Positions 26,094-34,882 of a DNA stretch of 64,000 nucleotides are shown here, in pieces. The position numbers and the translations under genes are program-made. Position 1 is the first letter of the stretch. Each line of letters begins with the position of its first letter. Origin of the DNA: Clostridiales bacterium (GTDB lineage Bacteria > Bacillota > Clostridia > Christensenellales > CAG-138); contig DXWI01000010.1 of assembly GCA_019416935.1 (NCBI GenBank), positions 10,457 to 74,456 on the forward strand, read 5' to 3'. Below the pieces are notes generated by a model. That model saw only the letters and a program-made list of their open reading frames with translations, searched no databases and was not told the DNA's origin.

Positions 26094-27500
26094 ATGGAAA
26101 ACATACGATCCCATGAAAACACGCGCCTGCGCATTGCCGCCACCGTCATACCGCTTGCGGCCCTCGTTGGCTGCTTTTCCCATTGGTTATTGACAAATGC
26201 ACACGCCCGCATCCTTGGCATTCTTGCCGCTGCGGGCGTGACGTTCCTGTTCGCCGTTTTGGGTGTACGCTTTATCCCGCAATGGATTCATGCATGGAAC
26301 GGGGAACTGAAGCAGGCTGCCACGGCGCCGTTGGGCAAGCGCAGCAGCCGTGGACGGCGGATGCACCCTTTTTTCAAAATCGTGCTCGTTGTCCTGCTTT
26401 CGCGCGTTTTGATTTTCATTGCCGCATATGTGCTGACGGTTTTTCAGGAAGGGTATTCCGGCGGAATTTTGGATCGTCTGGATATCTGGAATCCGCTTGG
26501 GACCGATACGAGACACTATCTGAGCATTGCAGAGTTTGGGTATCAGACAGCGGGCGACGCGCGCCTGCTGCTGGTCTTTTTCCCGTTCTACCCGCTCGTC
26601 GTTCGGGCGTTTCATTACATTTTTCAAAACTATCTGGTGTCCGGACTGTTCGTCTCCAACATGATGTTTCTGTTCTCCGGATACCTGCTCTATGAACTGG
26701 CCCTGCTCGACACCGACCGGCGCACGGCGCTCCGCGCGGTGAAATACCTCTGCATTCTGCCTGCGACATGCCTGTTCTGTGCGCCGATGAGCGACAGCCT
26801 GTTTCTGTTTTTGACCCTGGCATGCGTTTATCTCGCGCGCAAGAAATGGTATGTGTTTTCCGCTATTCTCGGCTTCTTCGCGGCGTTTACGCGCGTGCCC
26901 GGCGTGCTTCTGCTGGCTCCCGTCTGCTTTGAACTGATCGCGGACGTGGTTCGCGCGCACAAAACCGGCTCCGTGGACAAGCGATTTGTCTGGGTCAGCA
27001 TCGGCAATTTTGCCTCCCTGCTGTTGATCCCGCTGGGGTTCGGCCTGTATCTGTTTATCAATTATCATCTGACCGGTGATTGGTTTCGTTTTCTCGAATA
27101 TCAGCAGTCGAACTGGAGTCAGGGTATGGGCTGGTTTTTCAATACGGCCGAATACCAAACCAATTACGCCTTGAGCGCTTATGCCAGCGGTTCGACCACG
27201 CTGTATGGACTGTGGATTCCGAATCTTATCTATCTGTTTGGCGCGCTGGCCATCATGATCGGCGCACAAAAGAAGTTGCGTCCCTCCTATGTCGCTTACT
27301 TTATCCTCTATTACGCCGTGACCATGGGGGCGACTTGGCTGCTTTCTGCGCCGCGCTATCTCACGGCCGCCTTCCCCCTCGCGCTTGGGCTATCCGCCAT
27401 CACCGAAAAGCGTTGGGCGGATTGGATTGCAACGCTGCTGTGCATCGCAGGTCTGCTGCTGTACCTGTTTGCCTATCTGCAGCACTGGTCGGTCTATTGA
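26094..27500 (+). CDS. PIG-V-like mannosyltransferase (GT-C type membrane protein)
   Basis: A 468-residue polytopic membrane protein with about ten hydrophobic segments. It resembles the PIG-V/GPI-mannosyltransferase-2-like family, which transfers mannose from a polyprenyl-linked donor. Family signs are the first-loop acidic motif ILDRLDIWNPLGTDTRHYLSIAEFGY (conserved W, D and H residues), FFPFYPLVVR and FTRVPGVLLL. A cytoplasmic basic segment (KRSSRGRR) precedes the second membrane block. It starts 20 bases after the previous gene with GGAGAAG. Bacterial members are poorly studied; a role in envelope glycan or lipid mannosylation is the likely guess. Confidence 0.78.
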   Translation: MENIRSHENTRLRIAATVIPLAALVGCFSHWLLTNAHARILGILAAAGVTFLFAVLGVRFIPQWIHAWNGELKQAATAPLGKRSSRGRRMHPFFKIVLVVLLSRVLIFIAAYVLTVFQEGYSGGILDRLDIWNPLGTDTRHYLSIAEFGYQTAGDARLLLVFFPFYPLVVRAFHYIFQNYLVSGLFVSNMMFLFSGYLLYELALLDTDRRTALRAVKYLCILPATCLFCAPMSDSLFLFLTLACVYLARKKWYVFSAILGFFAAFTRVPGVLLLAPVCFELIADVVRAHKTGSVDKRFVWVSIGNFASLLLIPLGFGLYLFINYHLTGDWFRFLEYQQSNWSQGMGWFFNTAEYQTNYALSAYASGSTTLYGLWIPNLIYLFGALAIMIGAQKKLRPSYVAYFILYYAVTMGATWLLSAPRYLTAAFPLALGLSAITEKRWADWIATLLCIAGLLLYLFAYLQHWSVY

Positions 27501-27541
27501 GCATTGACAGAAGCGTCAAGATTCATTAAAATGATTTGGAT

Positions 27542-27624
27542 GCGGTTGTGGTGGAATGGCATACACAACGGACTTAAAATCCGTCGGCGAAAGCTTGCGG
27601 GTTCAAATCCCGCCAACCGCACCA
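27542..27624 (+). tRNA. tRNA-Leu (anticodon UAA)
   Basis: Acceptor stem GCGGTTG (27542-27548) pairs with CAACCGC (27614-27620), then ACCA, so CCA is encoded. Anticodon stem ACGGA/TCCGT encloses CTTAAAA with anticodon TAA at 27575-27577. The T-loop GTTCAAATC and a long variable arm fit tRNA-Leu. It borders the mobile zone, and its 3' end is a likely integration site. I found no second copy of its 3' end in the window. Confidence 0.95.
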
Positions 27625-27830
27625 TAGAAGGACTCTAATTTGGATACAATTAGGGCCCTTCTTTTTTACACCCCTCCCCTTCGAAAAAGTCCTTATACCG
27701 TGGGCTTTTTCGGCTTCTCGCACACGAATACCTGCTCGAGCCTTCTCTTCATTCATGCTCATCCAGTCGATTTTCGACCATTTACAGTAAAAACCCCATC
27801 CCGACCGACTTTGAAATCGTGTGCGAGATG

Positions 27831-28005
27831 AGCATGATGGCGCATTTATCGGAGGATTGAGCAAAGCATAGCAAAGATTTCAACAGCCAGACAGCGAATG
27901 GTTCAGACTATATCTGATCCGGCAGGCGCGAGCGTGGCAATGGTAGAAAAGCATATCCGGGACGCGCACTGTTTCCTGCATTTGCAGATGGTACGAGAGA
28001 GCTAC
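27831..28005 (+). pseudogene. Decayed copy of a tyrosine integrase 5' end
   Basis: From AGCATGATGG onward this stretch aligns base by base with 28314-28490, the leader and first codons of the integrase pseudogene. Examples: GGAGGATTGAGCAAAGCAT against GGAGTGAGTAAAGCAT, and GTAGAAAAGCATATC against GTGGAAAAGTATATC. The copy has lost its start codon and many conserved codons (VAMVEKHIRDAHCFLHLQMV). It is a relic of an earlier insertion at the same tRNA. Confidence 0.7.
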
Positions 28006-28020
28006 TGGGAATACCTAAAC

Positions 28021-28155
28021 GTATTCAACGCGGAAATCCCACGAGCGATTCGGATCGCCGAAACAAGCGCTTACGGACAGAGCATATTTGAGTATGATCC
28101 GAAGGGGAAGGCAGTGGAGGCGTTTGAAGGGTTGGTGTGGGAGGTAATTGGATAA
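28021..28155 (+). pseudogene. ParA C-terminal fragment
   Basis: Reads IPRAIRIAETSAYGQSIFEYD and PKGKAVEAFEGLVWEVI, the C-terminal signature of ParA/Soj partition ATPases of plasmids and conjugative elements. The rest of the gene is absent; it is fused in frame to the integrase remnant. A small hairpin (AGGGATG/CATCCCT at 28161-28186) follows. It is the trace of an element lost by deletion. Between here and 28313 nothing else is recognised. Confidence 0.75.
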
Positions 28156-28353
28156 AAAATAGGGATGTTGTTTAGGCGGCATCCCTTTCGTATGTGGTAG
28201 GTTAACTTTAGAGAATCGTGCAATCAATTTCATTATATTCAGGATGCGTGTGTATCAAACAGAACTATTTACCGGGAAGGAGACTTATAGGATTGGTAAT
28301 TGTTGGCTATAATAAGCATGATGGTACATTTTTATCGAAGGAGTGAGTAAAGC

Positions 28354-29170
28354 ATGCAACAATTAGCCATCGAACAGTTCAGACAGCATCTTATCCGACA
28401 GGAGCGGAGCATAGCGACGGTGGAAAAGTATATCTGGGACACACGCAACTTTCTTGCATTTGTAGATGGTAAGGAGCTAAGCAAAGATCTCACCATGCAG
28501 TACAAGGAAACGCTGGTGCGTTCAGGATATGCCGTTCGGAGCATCAACTCTATGTTGGCAGCGGTAAACAGCTTTTTGGAATTTATGAACCGCAGGGAAT
28601 GCCGCGTCAAGACCATAAAGCTGCAGAAAGAGGTCTATTGCCGCGAAGACCGGTTGTTGACCAATGCGGCTGTTGGATGCCGCCAAAGCCCATCCCAGAC
28701 TATTTTTGCTGCTACAGACCATATGCGGAACAGGGATTTGGATATCGGAGCTGTCGCATTTTACTGTGGAAGCGGTGCGGCAGGGGGAGGTTGTGGTGTA
28801 TTGTAAGAGCAAAATCCGAACAATTCTGCTTCCTAAAAAGCTTCGGTCGCTTCTGCTGGCATACGCAAAGCAGGTCGACATATGCACGGGGGTTATCTTC
28901 CGCACACGTATGGGGCATCCACTCGACAGGAGCAACATCTGGTCGGAGATGAAGCGGCTCTGCGGTGTCGCAAAAGTGAATCCGTCAAAGGTATTTCCAC
29001 ACAATCTGCGCAAGCTGTTCGCCCGCGCCTTTTACAGCATCGAGAAGGACATTGCGAAACTGGCCGATATCCTTGGCCATAGCAACATCGATACAACACG
29101 TATTTACATCATGACAGCGGGAGGAGAACACCAACGCAAAATAGACCGCCTCAGTTTGATCCTACAATGA
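28354..29170 (+). pseudogene. Tyrosine recombinase/integrase, frameshifted
   Basis: The N-terminal SAM-like core-binding domain (IEQFRQHLIRQERSIATVEKY) is in one frame up to about 28,660; the catalytic domain (MRLLDAAKAHPRLFLLLQ... HNLRKLFARAF ... LGHSNIDTTRIYI) continues in another. The break sits near repeated AATGCG/ATGCGG, suggesting a small deletion. Besides the shift, the position of the first catalytic arginine (normally GTGIRxSEL) reads GTGIWISEL, one C-to-T change. The HxxR box and the tyrosine remain. It is almost surely inactive. ATG 28354 has GGAGTGAG upstream. Confidence 0.88.
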
Positions 29171-29178
29171 AAACACCA

Positions 29179-29194
29179 CATAATGCACATTATG
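29179..29194 (+). repeat. Near-palindrome CATAATG-CA-CATTATG, copy 1
   Basis: Part of a 25-bp direct repeat (CACCACATAATG, then arms) shared with 29396-29420 at 22 of 25 positions. Seven-base arms CATAATG/CATTATG flank the centre. Confidence 0.7.
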
Positions 29195-29302
29195 CAGTTT
29201 TTATTTTGCAGCTTTTGTAAACTGCATACACCCTTTAAAATACGGAGACCGACCAAGCAGCAATAGTTTCGAATTGATTTAACAGAATTATCGAAAAAAA
29301 TA

Positions 29303-29353
29303 TTGCTTTTGGAGCAGTGCTATGCTATAATCCGTTTTGCAAACGATTGCAAA
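29303..29353 (+). promoter_or_regulatory. Promoter with a LacI-family-type operator
   Basis: TTGCTT (29303-29308) and TATAAT (29326-29331), 17-base spacer. Directly at the start site lies TTTGCAA-ACGA-TTGCAAA (29336-29353), an inverted repeat with a central CG as in LacI/PurR-type operators. A repressor bound here would block transcription of the dehydrogenase-cyclase genes. No LacI-type gene is in the window. Confidence 0.6.
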
Positions 29354-29400
29354 GAATAGTGACAAGTTTAAAAGTTCTTGATATACAAGACCTAACACCA

Positions 29401-29416
29401 CATAATGTGCATTATG
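29401..29416 (+). repeat. Near-palindrome CATAATG-TG-CATTATG, copy 2
   Basis: Exact reverse complement of copy 1 at 29179-29194. It lies in the 5' leader of the dehydrogenase gene, 34 bases before its ATG. Confidence 0.7.
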
Positions 29417-29449
29417 TAGTAAACCCAGTTTCGGGAGAGACAAGACCGT

Positions 29450-30382
29450 ATGAAGATTTCGATTTTAGGCGCAGGAGCAATGGGCATGCTGTTCGGAGGA
29501 TACCTGTCCGAACACAATGATGTATGGCTGATCGATATCGATCAGAACCGAATCGATTATATCAATGCGAATGGCGTTGCCGTTCGTGAGAGCACAGGCG
29601 AGGACAAGTTCTTTCGCCCCGTTGGCATGACAAATGCCGCAAATCTGGGGGAAATGGACGTGGTCCTCGTTTTCGTAAAATCGATGTTTACGGTAGATGC
29701 GCTGAAAACGAACAAAGGGCTGATTGGGCCGAATACGTACCTGATGACATTGCAGAACGGCGCGGGCCATGAGTCTAAACTGCTGCAGTTTGCGGATGCC
29801 GATCATGTGATCATCGGTTCGACACAGCATAACAGCTCGATCATCGGGAATGGACATGTCCATCATGGGGGAAGCGGACGGACGCAGATCGGCCTGCTTT
29901 CGGGCGACAGCAGTAAGTTGGAATCGATTGCGCAGAACTTTACCGCCTGCGGATTGGCGTGCAGCACAAGCGCGGACGTCAAACGGCAGATTTGGACGAA
30001 GCTGTTTACGAACACGGCAGCCAGCTCTTTGACGGCGGTGCTCCAGGTGCCGCTGGGCTTCATCCACGAGGATGCGAACGCACACAAGATGATGGAAACG
30101 CTGGCGCGGGAAGCGGCAGCGGTTGCCAACGCGGACTGCGGAGGCGGGTTTGAAGAGGCGGAAGTGATCGAGGGCGTGGACACGGTGTGCCGGAACGCAC
30201 CGAACGGGTACACATCGATCTATGCAGACGTGAAGAAGGGCGCGCGCAGCGAGGTGGATACGATCAGCGGTTCGGTGGTCGAGACGGGCAAGCGGCTCGG
30301 CATCCCAACGCCGTATCACGAGATGGTGGTCGCTCTGATTCATGCGATGGAGAACAGAAATAGAACGCAAGGCAAATCTTAA
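29450..30382 (+). CDS. Ketopantoate-reductase-family dehydrogenase
   Basis: NAD(P)H-dependent 2-keto-acid reductase of the PanE/ApbA fold, 310 residues. The Rossmann motif GAGAMG is at residues 7-12, followed by the family segments VFVKSMFTVDAL, TLQNGAGHE and the active-site lysine region KRQIWTKLFTNTAASSLTA. The C-terminal domain includes IYADVKKGARSEVDTISG. Its neighbours (cyclase hydrolase, ABC importer, lyases) point to catabolism of a branched or hydroxy acid, not to pantothenate synthesis, since no panB/panC is nearby. ATG follows GGGAGAGA. It starts the catabolic island behind a LacI-type operator. Confidence 0.88.
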   Translation: MKISILGAGAMGMLFGGYLSEHNDVWLIDIDQNRIDYINANGVAVRESTGEDKFFRPVGMTNAANLGEMDVVLVFVKSMFTVDALKTNKGLIGPNTYLMTLQNGAGHESKLLQFADADHVIIGSTQHNSSIIGNGHVHHGGSGRTQIGLLSGDSSKLESIAQNFTACGLACSTSADVKRQIWTKLFTNTAASSLTAVLQVPLGFIHEDANAHKMMETLAREAAAVANADCGGGFEEAEVIEGVDTVCRNAPNGYTSIYADVKKGARSEVDTISGSVVETGKRLGIPTPYHEMVVALIHAMENRNRTQGKS

Positions 30383-30399
30383 CATAAGGAGAAACAGAC

Positions 30400-31140
30400 A
30401 TGGCCGATTACAACTGGACTGCAGGAAACCCCTCAAGAATACCGGAGAAGATGCCGCCCAAGGAGTATATGATGGGCAATCTTCACGTTGTCGATCTGAC
30501 AAAGGTGCTCGATCCCAATACGGAGACCCGCCGCTGCCGGCTCTGGCGCTTCAACACCGGCGGCGCCATCCCGGATTTCCATACGATCATGGATCTGACG
30601 AGCCACCTCGGCACACACTGCGAGTGCCCGTACCATCACAATGAGAACTGGGCGAGCGTGGCAGAGCTGCCGCTCACCAATTTCATGGGCAGGGCGATCT
30701 ATGAGACGCTGGACCTTCCGGAGAACCATCAGATCACCGGCGCAGACCTCGAAGCGGCTATCGGCAGCCGCGTCCAGCCGGGCGACACCGTGATCCTTGA
30801 CAGCCCGCACAAGATCCCTCCGTTCACGCCCGCGACCAACGGACCGGACGATCATCGCCTGGTGGTCAGCGCCGATAGCGCACAGTGGCTTGTCGACCAC
30901 GGCGTCAAGTGCGTGGGCTTTGGCGACGGCGTGTCGATCGAGGACGGCGAGGCGAATGTGAAACCGTTCCACGATATCCTCATGGCGGTCAACTGCACCT
31001 TCCTCGAAGTACTGCAGAATCTCGAGCTGCTCAAGACGGATACTTTCTTTATCAGCTTTGCGCCGCTCCCGATCATCGGCCTCGATTCCTGCCCCGTCAG
31101 GGTCTATGCCATTGAGGGGCTGAGTGAGTTCAGTAAATAA
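30400..31140 (+). CDS. Cyclase-family hydrolase (KynB/isatin hydrolase type)
   Basis: Metal-dependent hydrolase of the cyclase family (246 residues). The family metal motif HxGTHxDxPxH appears as HLGTHCECPYHH, with the usual Asp replaced by Glu after Cys; the next histidines are kept. Other signs are VVDLTKVLDPN near the N-terminus and GDTVILDSPHKI. Members open formamides, lactams or lactones. It lies 17 bases after the dehydrogenase with AAGGAGAAA before the ATG, so they are co-transcribed. Substrate is unknown. Confidence 0.83.
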   Translation: MADYNWTAGNPSRIPEKMPPKEYMMGNLHVVDLTKVLDPNTETRRCRLWRFNTGGAIPDFHTIMDLTSHLGTHCECPYHHNENWASVAELPLTNFMGRAIYETLDLPENHQITGADLEAAIGSRVQPGDTVILDSPHKIPPFTPATNGPDDHRLVVSADSAQWLVDHGVKCVGFGDGVSIEDGEANVKPFHDILMAVNCTFLEVLQNLELLKTDTFFISFAPLPIIGLDSCPVRVYAIEGLSEFSK

Positions 31141-31383
31141 CGATATTCATTTAGTCATAGCATGTCGCTAACCGATTATTGGACAGCGATGACGAATGTT
31201 TTGTACCAGGTGATTGGGGAAAACGAAAGGCCGCACGAAGTACGATCTAAAAAGATATGCTTTGAAATAAAGCGAGCTGCTTGCATTCTGAACGATGCAT
31301 AAGGAGATGTGATATAGTTTTACTTCAATCAGAGTTTTTCCAAGGGTTGTGCCCGTGACTTAGGATTGCGTAACTAAAATGAT

Positions 31384-31404
31384 TTTTACAGGGTACCTGT
31401 AAAA
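31384..31404 (+). promoter_or_regulatory. Palindromic operator before the ABC transporter operon
   Basis: TTTTACAGG-GTA-CCTGTAAAA, 9-bp perfect arms, ending only a few bases before the ribosome site AAAAGGAGG of the binding-protein gene. In 31141-31424 no gene is seen, and the base composition shifts to AT-rich. Confidence 0.55.
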
Positions 31405-31424
31405 CAAATAAAAAGGAGGATAAT

Positions 31425-32984
31425 ATGAAAAAGCTACTCGTTCTCACCTTGGTACTGGCAATGATCTTTGGATGTATTGCCTGTACCGCAAAGCCGGCCG
31501 CAACCAATGATGTAAAAGAAATCGTCATTGGTGAGTACTCTGATGTGGCTAACGTTGCTGCTTGGATGATTCGTACTGGAGGAGATAAATCCGACTGGGT
31601 GTACACGATTTATGAGCCACTATTTACGATGTCTCCCGAGGGAAATGTAATTCCTTATCTGGCAGAGTCTCTTGATACAGATGCAGATAACATGACCTAT
31701 ACTGTTAATCTGCGTGACGATGTCTATTTCTCTGATGGTTCTAAGCTGGATGCAGATGCTCTGCTCTGGAACTTTGAAAACTTTAAGGAGAATGGTTTGA
31801 CTGCTTCTACGCACTTTGGTACTGTCGATCATTTCGAGAAGGTTTCTGATAAGGCAGTTAAGATTGTGATGGAGACCTGGAGTTCCCAGATTCCTTACTC
31901 TCTTTGCTCTGCCGCGGGCTTGATGTATTCCAAGAAAGCTTTTGAGGAGCATGGATTTGACTGGTGTCTCCAGAATCCCGTCGGCACAGGTGCATATCTT
32001 CTGAAAGAGTGGATTACTGATGATCACAAGACCTTTGTCCTGAATGATAACTATTGGAATAAGGCAAACGTCAAGCCTGAAATTGCCCAGATTACCATCA
32101 AGGTTATTCCCGACCAGACCACTGCACAGGCAGCAATGCTCAATGGTGAACTGGATGTGTTTGGCGGTGATTACGAGTTTACCAAGACAATGGAGGCTGA
32201 GGGATTTCAGCGTATTTCCACCCAGATGTGGTACTACTCTGATATGCTTGTTTTTGCAAGTGCAAATGAAGGCACTCCCATGGCCGATGAGCGCGTCCGT
32301 AAGGCTATCTGCTATGCAATCAATAGTGAAGAAATCCAGGAAACCATTAACCAAGGTATGTCTCTGTTGACCAATCAGTATGCAATCGAAGGCACTCCCT
32401 TCTATAGCGATGAAGTGGAAGGCTACGGCTATGATCCTGAAAAGGCAAAGGCACTTCTTGCTGATGCCGGTTATCCTGATGGCTTTAAGACCAAGATTTA
32501 TACCGGTACTGATTTGAATCTGAACAACCTGATGATCGCCGTACAGGGCTATCTTGCCGAAGTTGGGATTGATGCGGAGCTTGTTTATCACGATGTTTCC
32601 ATCTGGAGTTCCAAGACCGTTTACTCCATTGAAGATGGTATGGTAATGGTCTGCCATGGGTTTGGCACTAATCTGGTTAATCAGGCTGTATCTAACTTCT
32701 CAAAAATGTCCGTACAGGGTGTTGGCATGCTGAAGGACAGCGCCATCCATCCTGACGATGTGGATGAGGCTTTGATGAACGCGCTCTCTGCTAAGGATAA
32801 CGATACCATGCTTAAGGAGTTCCATAAGGCATCCAAGCTGATTATTGACGACTATTGCTTGATGTATCCTGTTGACAGTGATTCCTATAGCTGGCTGAAT
32901 ATGCGCAACACCTTTAATGATAACGGTTGCTTTGGAACGCTGACCGAATATTTTAACTACGCATTACTTACCGTTAGCAAATAA
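31425..32984 (+). CDS. ABC transporter substrate-binding lipoprotein, family 5
   Basis: Extracellular solute-binding protein of the DppA/OppA/NikA class, 519 residues. It starts with a lipoprotein signal (MKKLLVLTLVLAMIFGCIAC, lipobox near residues 17-20). Family patterns: YTIYEPLFTMSPEGNVIPYLAESL, LRDDVYFSDGSKLDADALLWNFE and NDNYWNKANVKPEI. It captures an oligopeptide-size, nickel or other small ligand for the two permeases and two ATPases that follow. Given the lyases behind the transporter, an organic acid or amino-acid derivative is likely. The AT-rich coding differs from the flanking genes. ATG follows AAAAGGAGG. Confidence 0.92.
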   Translation: MKKLLVLTLVLAMIFGCIACTAKPAATNDVKEIVIGEYSDVANVAAWMIRTGGDKSDWVYTIYEPLFTMSPEGNVIPYLAESLDTDADNMTYTVNLRDDVYFSDGSKLDADALLWNFENFKENGLTASTHFGTVDHFEKVSDKAVKIVMETWSSQIPYSLCSAAGLMYSKKAFEEHGFDWCLQNPVGTGAYLLKEWITDDHKTFVLNDNYWNKANVKPEIAQITIKVIPDQTTAQAAMLNGELDVFGGDYEFTKTMEAEGFQRISTQMWYYSDMLVFASANEGTPMADERVRKAICYAINSEEIQETINQGMSLLTNQYAIEGTPFYSDEVEGYGYDPEKAKALLADAGYPDGFKTKIYTGTDLNLNNLMIAVQGYLAEVGIDAELVYHDVSIWSSKTVYSIEDGMVMVCHGFGTNLVNQAVSNFSKMSVQGVGMLKDSAIHPDDVDEALMNALSAKDNDTMLKEFHKASKLIIDDYCLMYPVDSDSYSWLNMRNTFNDNGCFGTLTEYFNYALLTVSK

Positions 32985-33003
32985 GAATTGATTTTGATTA
33001 CAT

Positions 33004-33029
33004 CTCCCACCCAAGAGATTGGGTGGGAG
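33004..33029 (+). terminator. Intra-operon hairpin between binding protein and permease
   Basis: CTCCCACCCAA and TTGGGTGGGAG, 11-bp perfect stem with a GAGA tetraloop, not followed by a T-run. It probably stabilises the upstream mRNA 3' end and lowers read-through, giving more binding protein than permease. Confidence 0.7.
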
Positions 33030-33058
33030 GTATTTAGTAAGAAATCTCTGGAGGCAAT

Positions 33059-34024
33059 ATGGGAAATTCATTTACCGCCTATGCCATCAAAAAAATACTT
33101 AATGCCTTTTTTTCTATTTTTTTGATTTCAGTTGCTATTTTTTTGCTGGTACATATCATTCCCGGCGACCCGGTTCGCGCTATGCTCGGTTATGATGCCG
33201 ATGAGGCCGCGGTACAGGCTGTCAGGACCAGGCTAAATATGGATAAGCCCCTTGTGGAGCAGTATTTTATCTGGGCGTCTAATTTCTTGCAGGGAGAGTT
33301 TGGAACTTCTCTTGTGTTAAATAAGGATATTGCTGAATTAATCTGGACCCGTATCCCGGTTTCTCTTGCTATTACCATTCCTTCTTTTATTATTGCGAAT
33401 ATCATTGCTATTATTATTGGTATTATCAGCGCGACAAAGAGGGGTTCCTTTGTTGACCAGTTTTTGACCGTGTGTACTACCGCATTTGCCGGCATGCCGG
33501 ATTTCTGGATTGGCATCATGCTGATGTTTCTCTTCAGCGTAAAGCTTCGCTGGCTGCCCACCATGGGATATGTAAGCCCGCTGGCAGATTTTGGAGAGTA
33601 TGTCAGGCATGCAGCACTGCCGGTTATGGTGAACACGATAGTTTCTTTTGCCTGGACATCAAGACAGGTTCGTACCAGCATGCTGGATGTGCTGAATCAG
33701 GATTATATCCGCACCGCAAGGGCAAATGGCGTGCCCAAGAATACAATTTATTATAAGCACGCCCTCCGTAATACGTTAGTCCCCATCGTAACGCTTCTTG
33801 TAATTCAGGTTCGTTCCTTGGTTGGCGGATCTCTTTTGATTGAGCAGATTTTTTCCATCGCTGGTATGGGAAGGTTGATTTATACTTCTGTTACAGGAAA
33901 TGATTTCCTTGTAATTCAGGCAATCACGATGATTATTGCTATCTTTGTTATCTTCTGCAATCTGCTGCTTGATTTCTCCTACGGATTAATTGATCCGCGT
34001 GTCAGAATAGGAGGAAAGAAATAA
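33059..34024 (+). CDS. ABC transporter permease, DppB type
   Basis: First inner-membrane permease of the importer (321 residues) with six hydrophobic spans. Family signs are PGDPVRAMLGYDADEAAVQAVR in the first periplasmic loop, and the cytoplasmic coupling helix RTARANGVPKNTIYYKHALRNTLVPI, with the conserved ARANG contacting the ATPases. It starts 29 bases after the stabilising hairpin, with GGAGG upstream, and ends directly before the next permease. Confidence 0.95.
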   Translation: MGNSFTAYAIKKILNAFFSIFLISVAIFLLVHIIPGDPVRAMLGYDADEAAVQAVRTRLNMDKPLVEQYFIWASNFLQGEFGTSLVLNKDIAELIWTRIPVSLAITIPSFIIANIIAIIIGIISATKRGSFVDQFLTVCTTAFAGMPDFWIGIMLMFLFSVKLRWLPTMGYVSPLADFGEYVRHAALPVMVNTIVSFAWTSRQVRTSMLDVLNQDYIRTARANGVPKNTIYYKHALRNTLVPIVTLLVIQVRSLVGGSLLIEQIFSIAGMGRLIYTSVTGNDFLVIQAITMIIAIFVIFCNLLLDFSYGLIDPRVRIGGKK

Positions 34025-34882
34025 ATGGCTAAAAAGAAAGTTAAAAACGAGAAACTTCAGGTTTTCTTTTCCCGCGGGCCGATTGTGTATCTGGCACTGG
34101 CAATTATCATCACTTTTATTATTATGGCAGTGTTTGCTGATGTGCTTGCTCCCCATAATCCTAATCTGAATAGCTTAAAGGATAAGCTTCTCCGTGCTTC
34201 TTCAGAGCATCCTTTCGGAACTGATATCTTTGGACGCGATGTATTCTCAAGATTATTGTTTGGAGCCAGGGTATCAATTGTTGCAAGCTTTTCAGCCTGT
34301 GCATTTGCTGCCATCATTGGTATGATTTTGGGTCTGTTGGCAGGCTATTATCAGGGATTTATTGCAAGGATTATTCTTCGGTATGTTGACCTGCAGTTAT
34401 CCATTCCACCAATGCTGTTCACGGTTATTCTGGGCATGGTACTTGGCCGCGGCATGATTGGCCTGATAATTGCCTTGGGCTTTGGTATGATCCCGAGCTT
34501 TGTGCGCCTGATGTACAGCACGGTTATTTCGCTCAGGGATTCCGACTTTGTTGTGGCCCTCAAGATTGGTAATGTGAAGGACTTCAGGATTATCTTTGCG
34601 CATCTTCTGCCAAACACATTTGCTCCCATGATTACAATGTTTGCCATGAACCTTGGTGGAACGATTTTGCTGGAATCTACCATCAGCTACATTGGCCTTG
34701 GTATTCAGCAACCGATTGCTTCTTGGGGAAACATGGTTTCAGATGGACAGAAGTATCTGCTGACCAATCCATCGCTATGCGTCATACCTGGTATTTGCAT
34801 CATTCTGCTGACGGTTGCGTTTAACATTATTGGAGATAGCTTTGCAGATGCATTTGATCCGAAGCTGAGGGGGAAACTGTAA
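34025..34882 (+). CDS. ABC transporter permease, DppC type
   Basis: Second permease (285 residues). It has the DppC N-terminal cytoplasmic segment, one TM, then the motif HPFGTDIFGRDVFSRLLFGARVS that marks this family, and the coupling-helix region RDSDFVVALKIGNVKDFRIIFAHLLPN. The ATG directly follows the stop of the first permease, and its stop overlaps the next ATG (TAATG). It heterodimerises with the DppB-type permease. Confidence 0.95.
   Translation: MAKKKVKNEKLQVFFSRGPIVYLALAIIITFIIMAVFADVLAPHNPNLNSLKDKLLRASSEHPFGTDIFGRDVFSRLLFGARVSIVASFSACAFAAIIGMILGLLAGYYQGFIARIILRYVDLQLSIPPMLFTVILGMVLGRGMIGLIIALGFGMIPSFVRLMYSTVISLRDSDFVVALKIGNVKDFRIIFAHLLPNTFAPMITMFAMNLGGTILLESTISYIGLGIQQPIASWGNMVSDGQKYLLTNPSLCVIPGICIILLTVAFNIIGDSFADAFDPKLRGKL

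Noticed and set aside
27574..27864. Minus-strand frame with the ending WCGWRDLNPQAFADGF
   Set aside because: This text is a translation of the tRNA-Leu gene on the opposite strand, a known annotation artefact.
28354..28806. Integrase as two separate genes or a programmed frameshift
   Set aside because: No slippery site, residues are missing at the join, and a catalytic arginine is lost, so decay is simpler.
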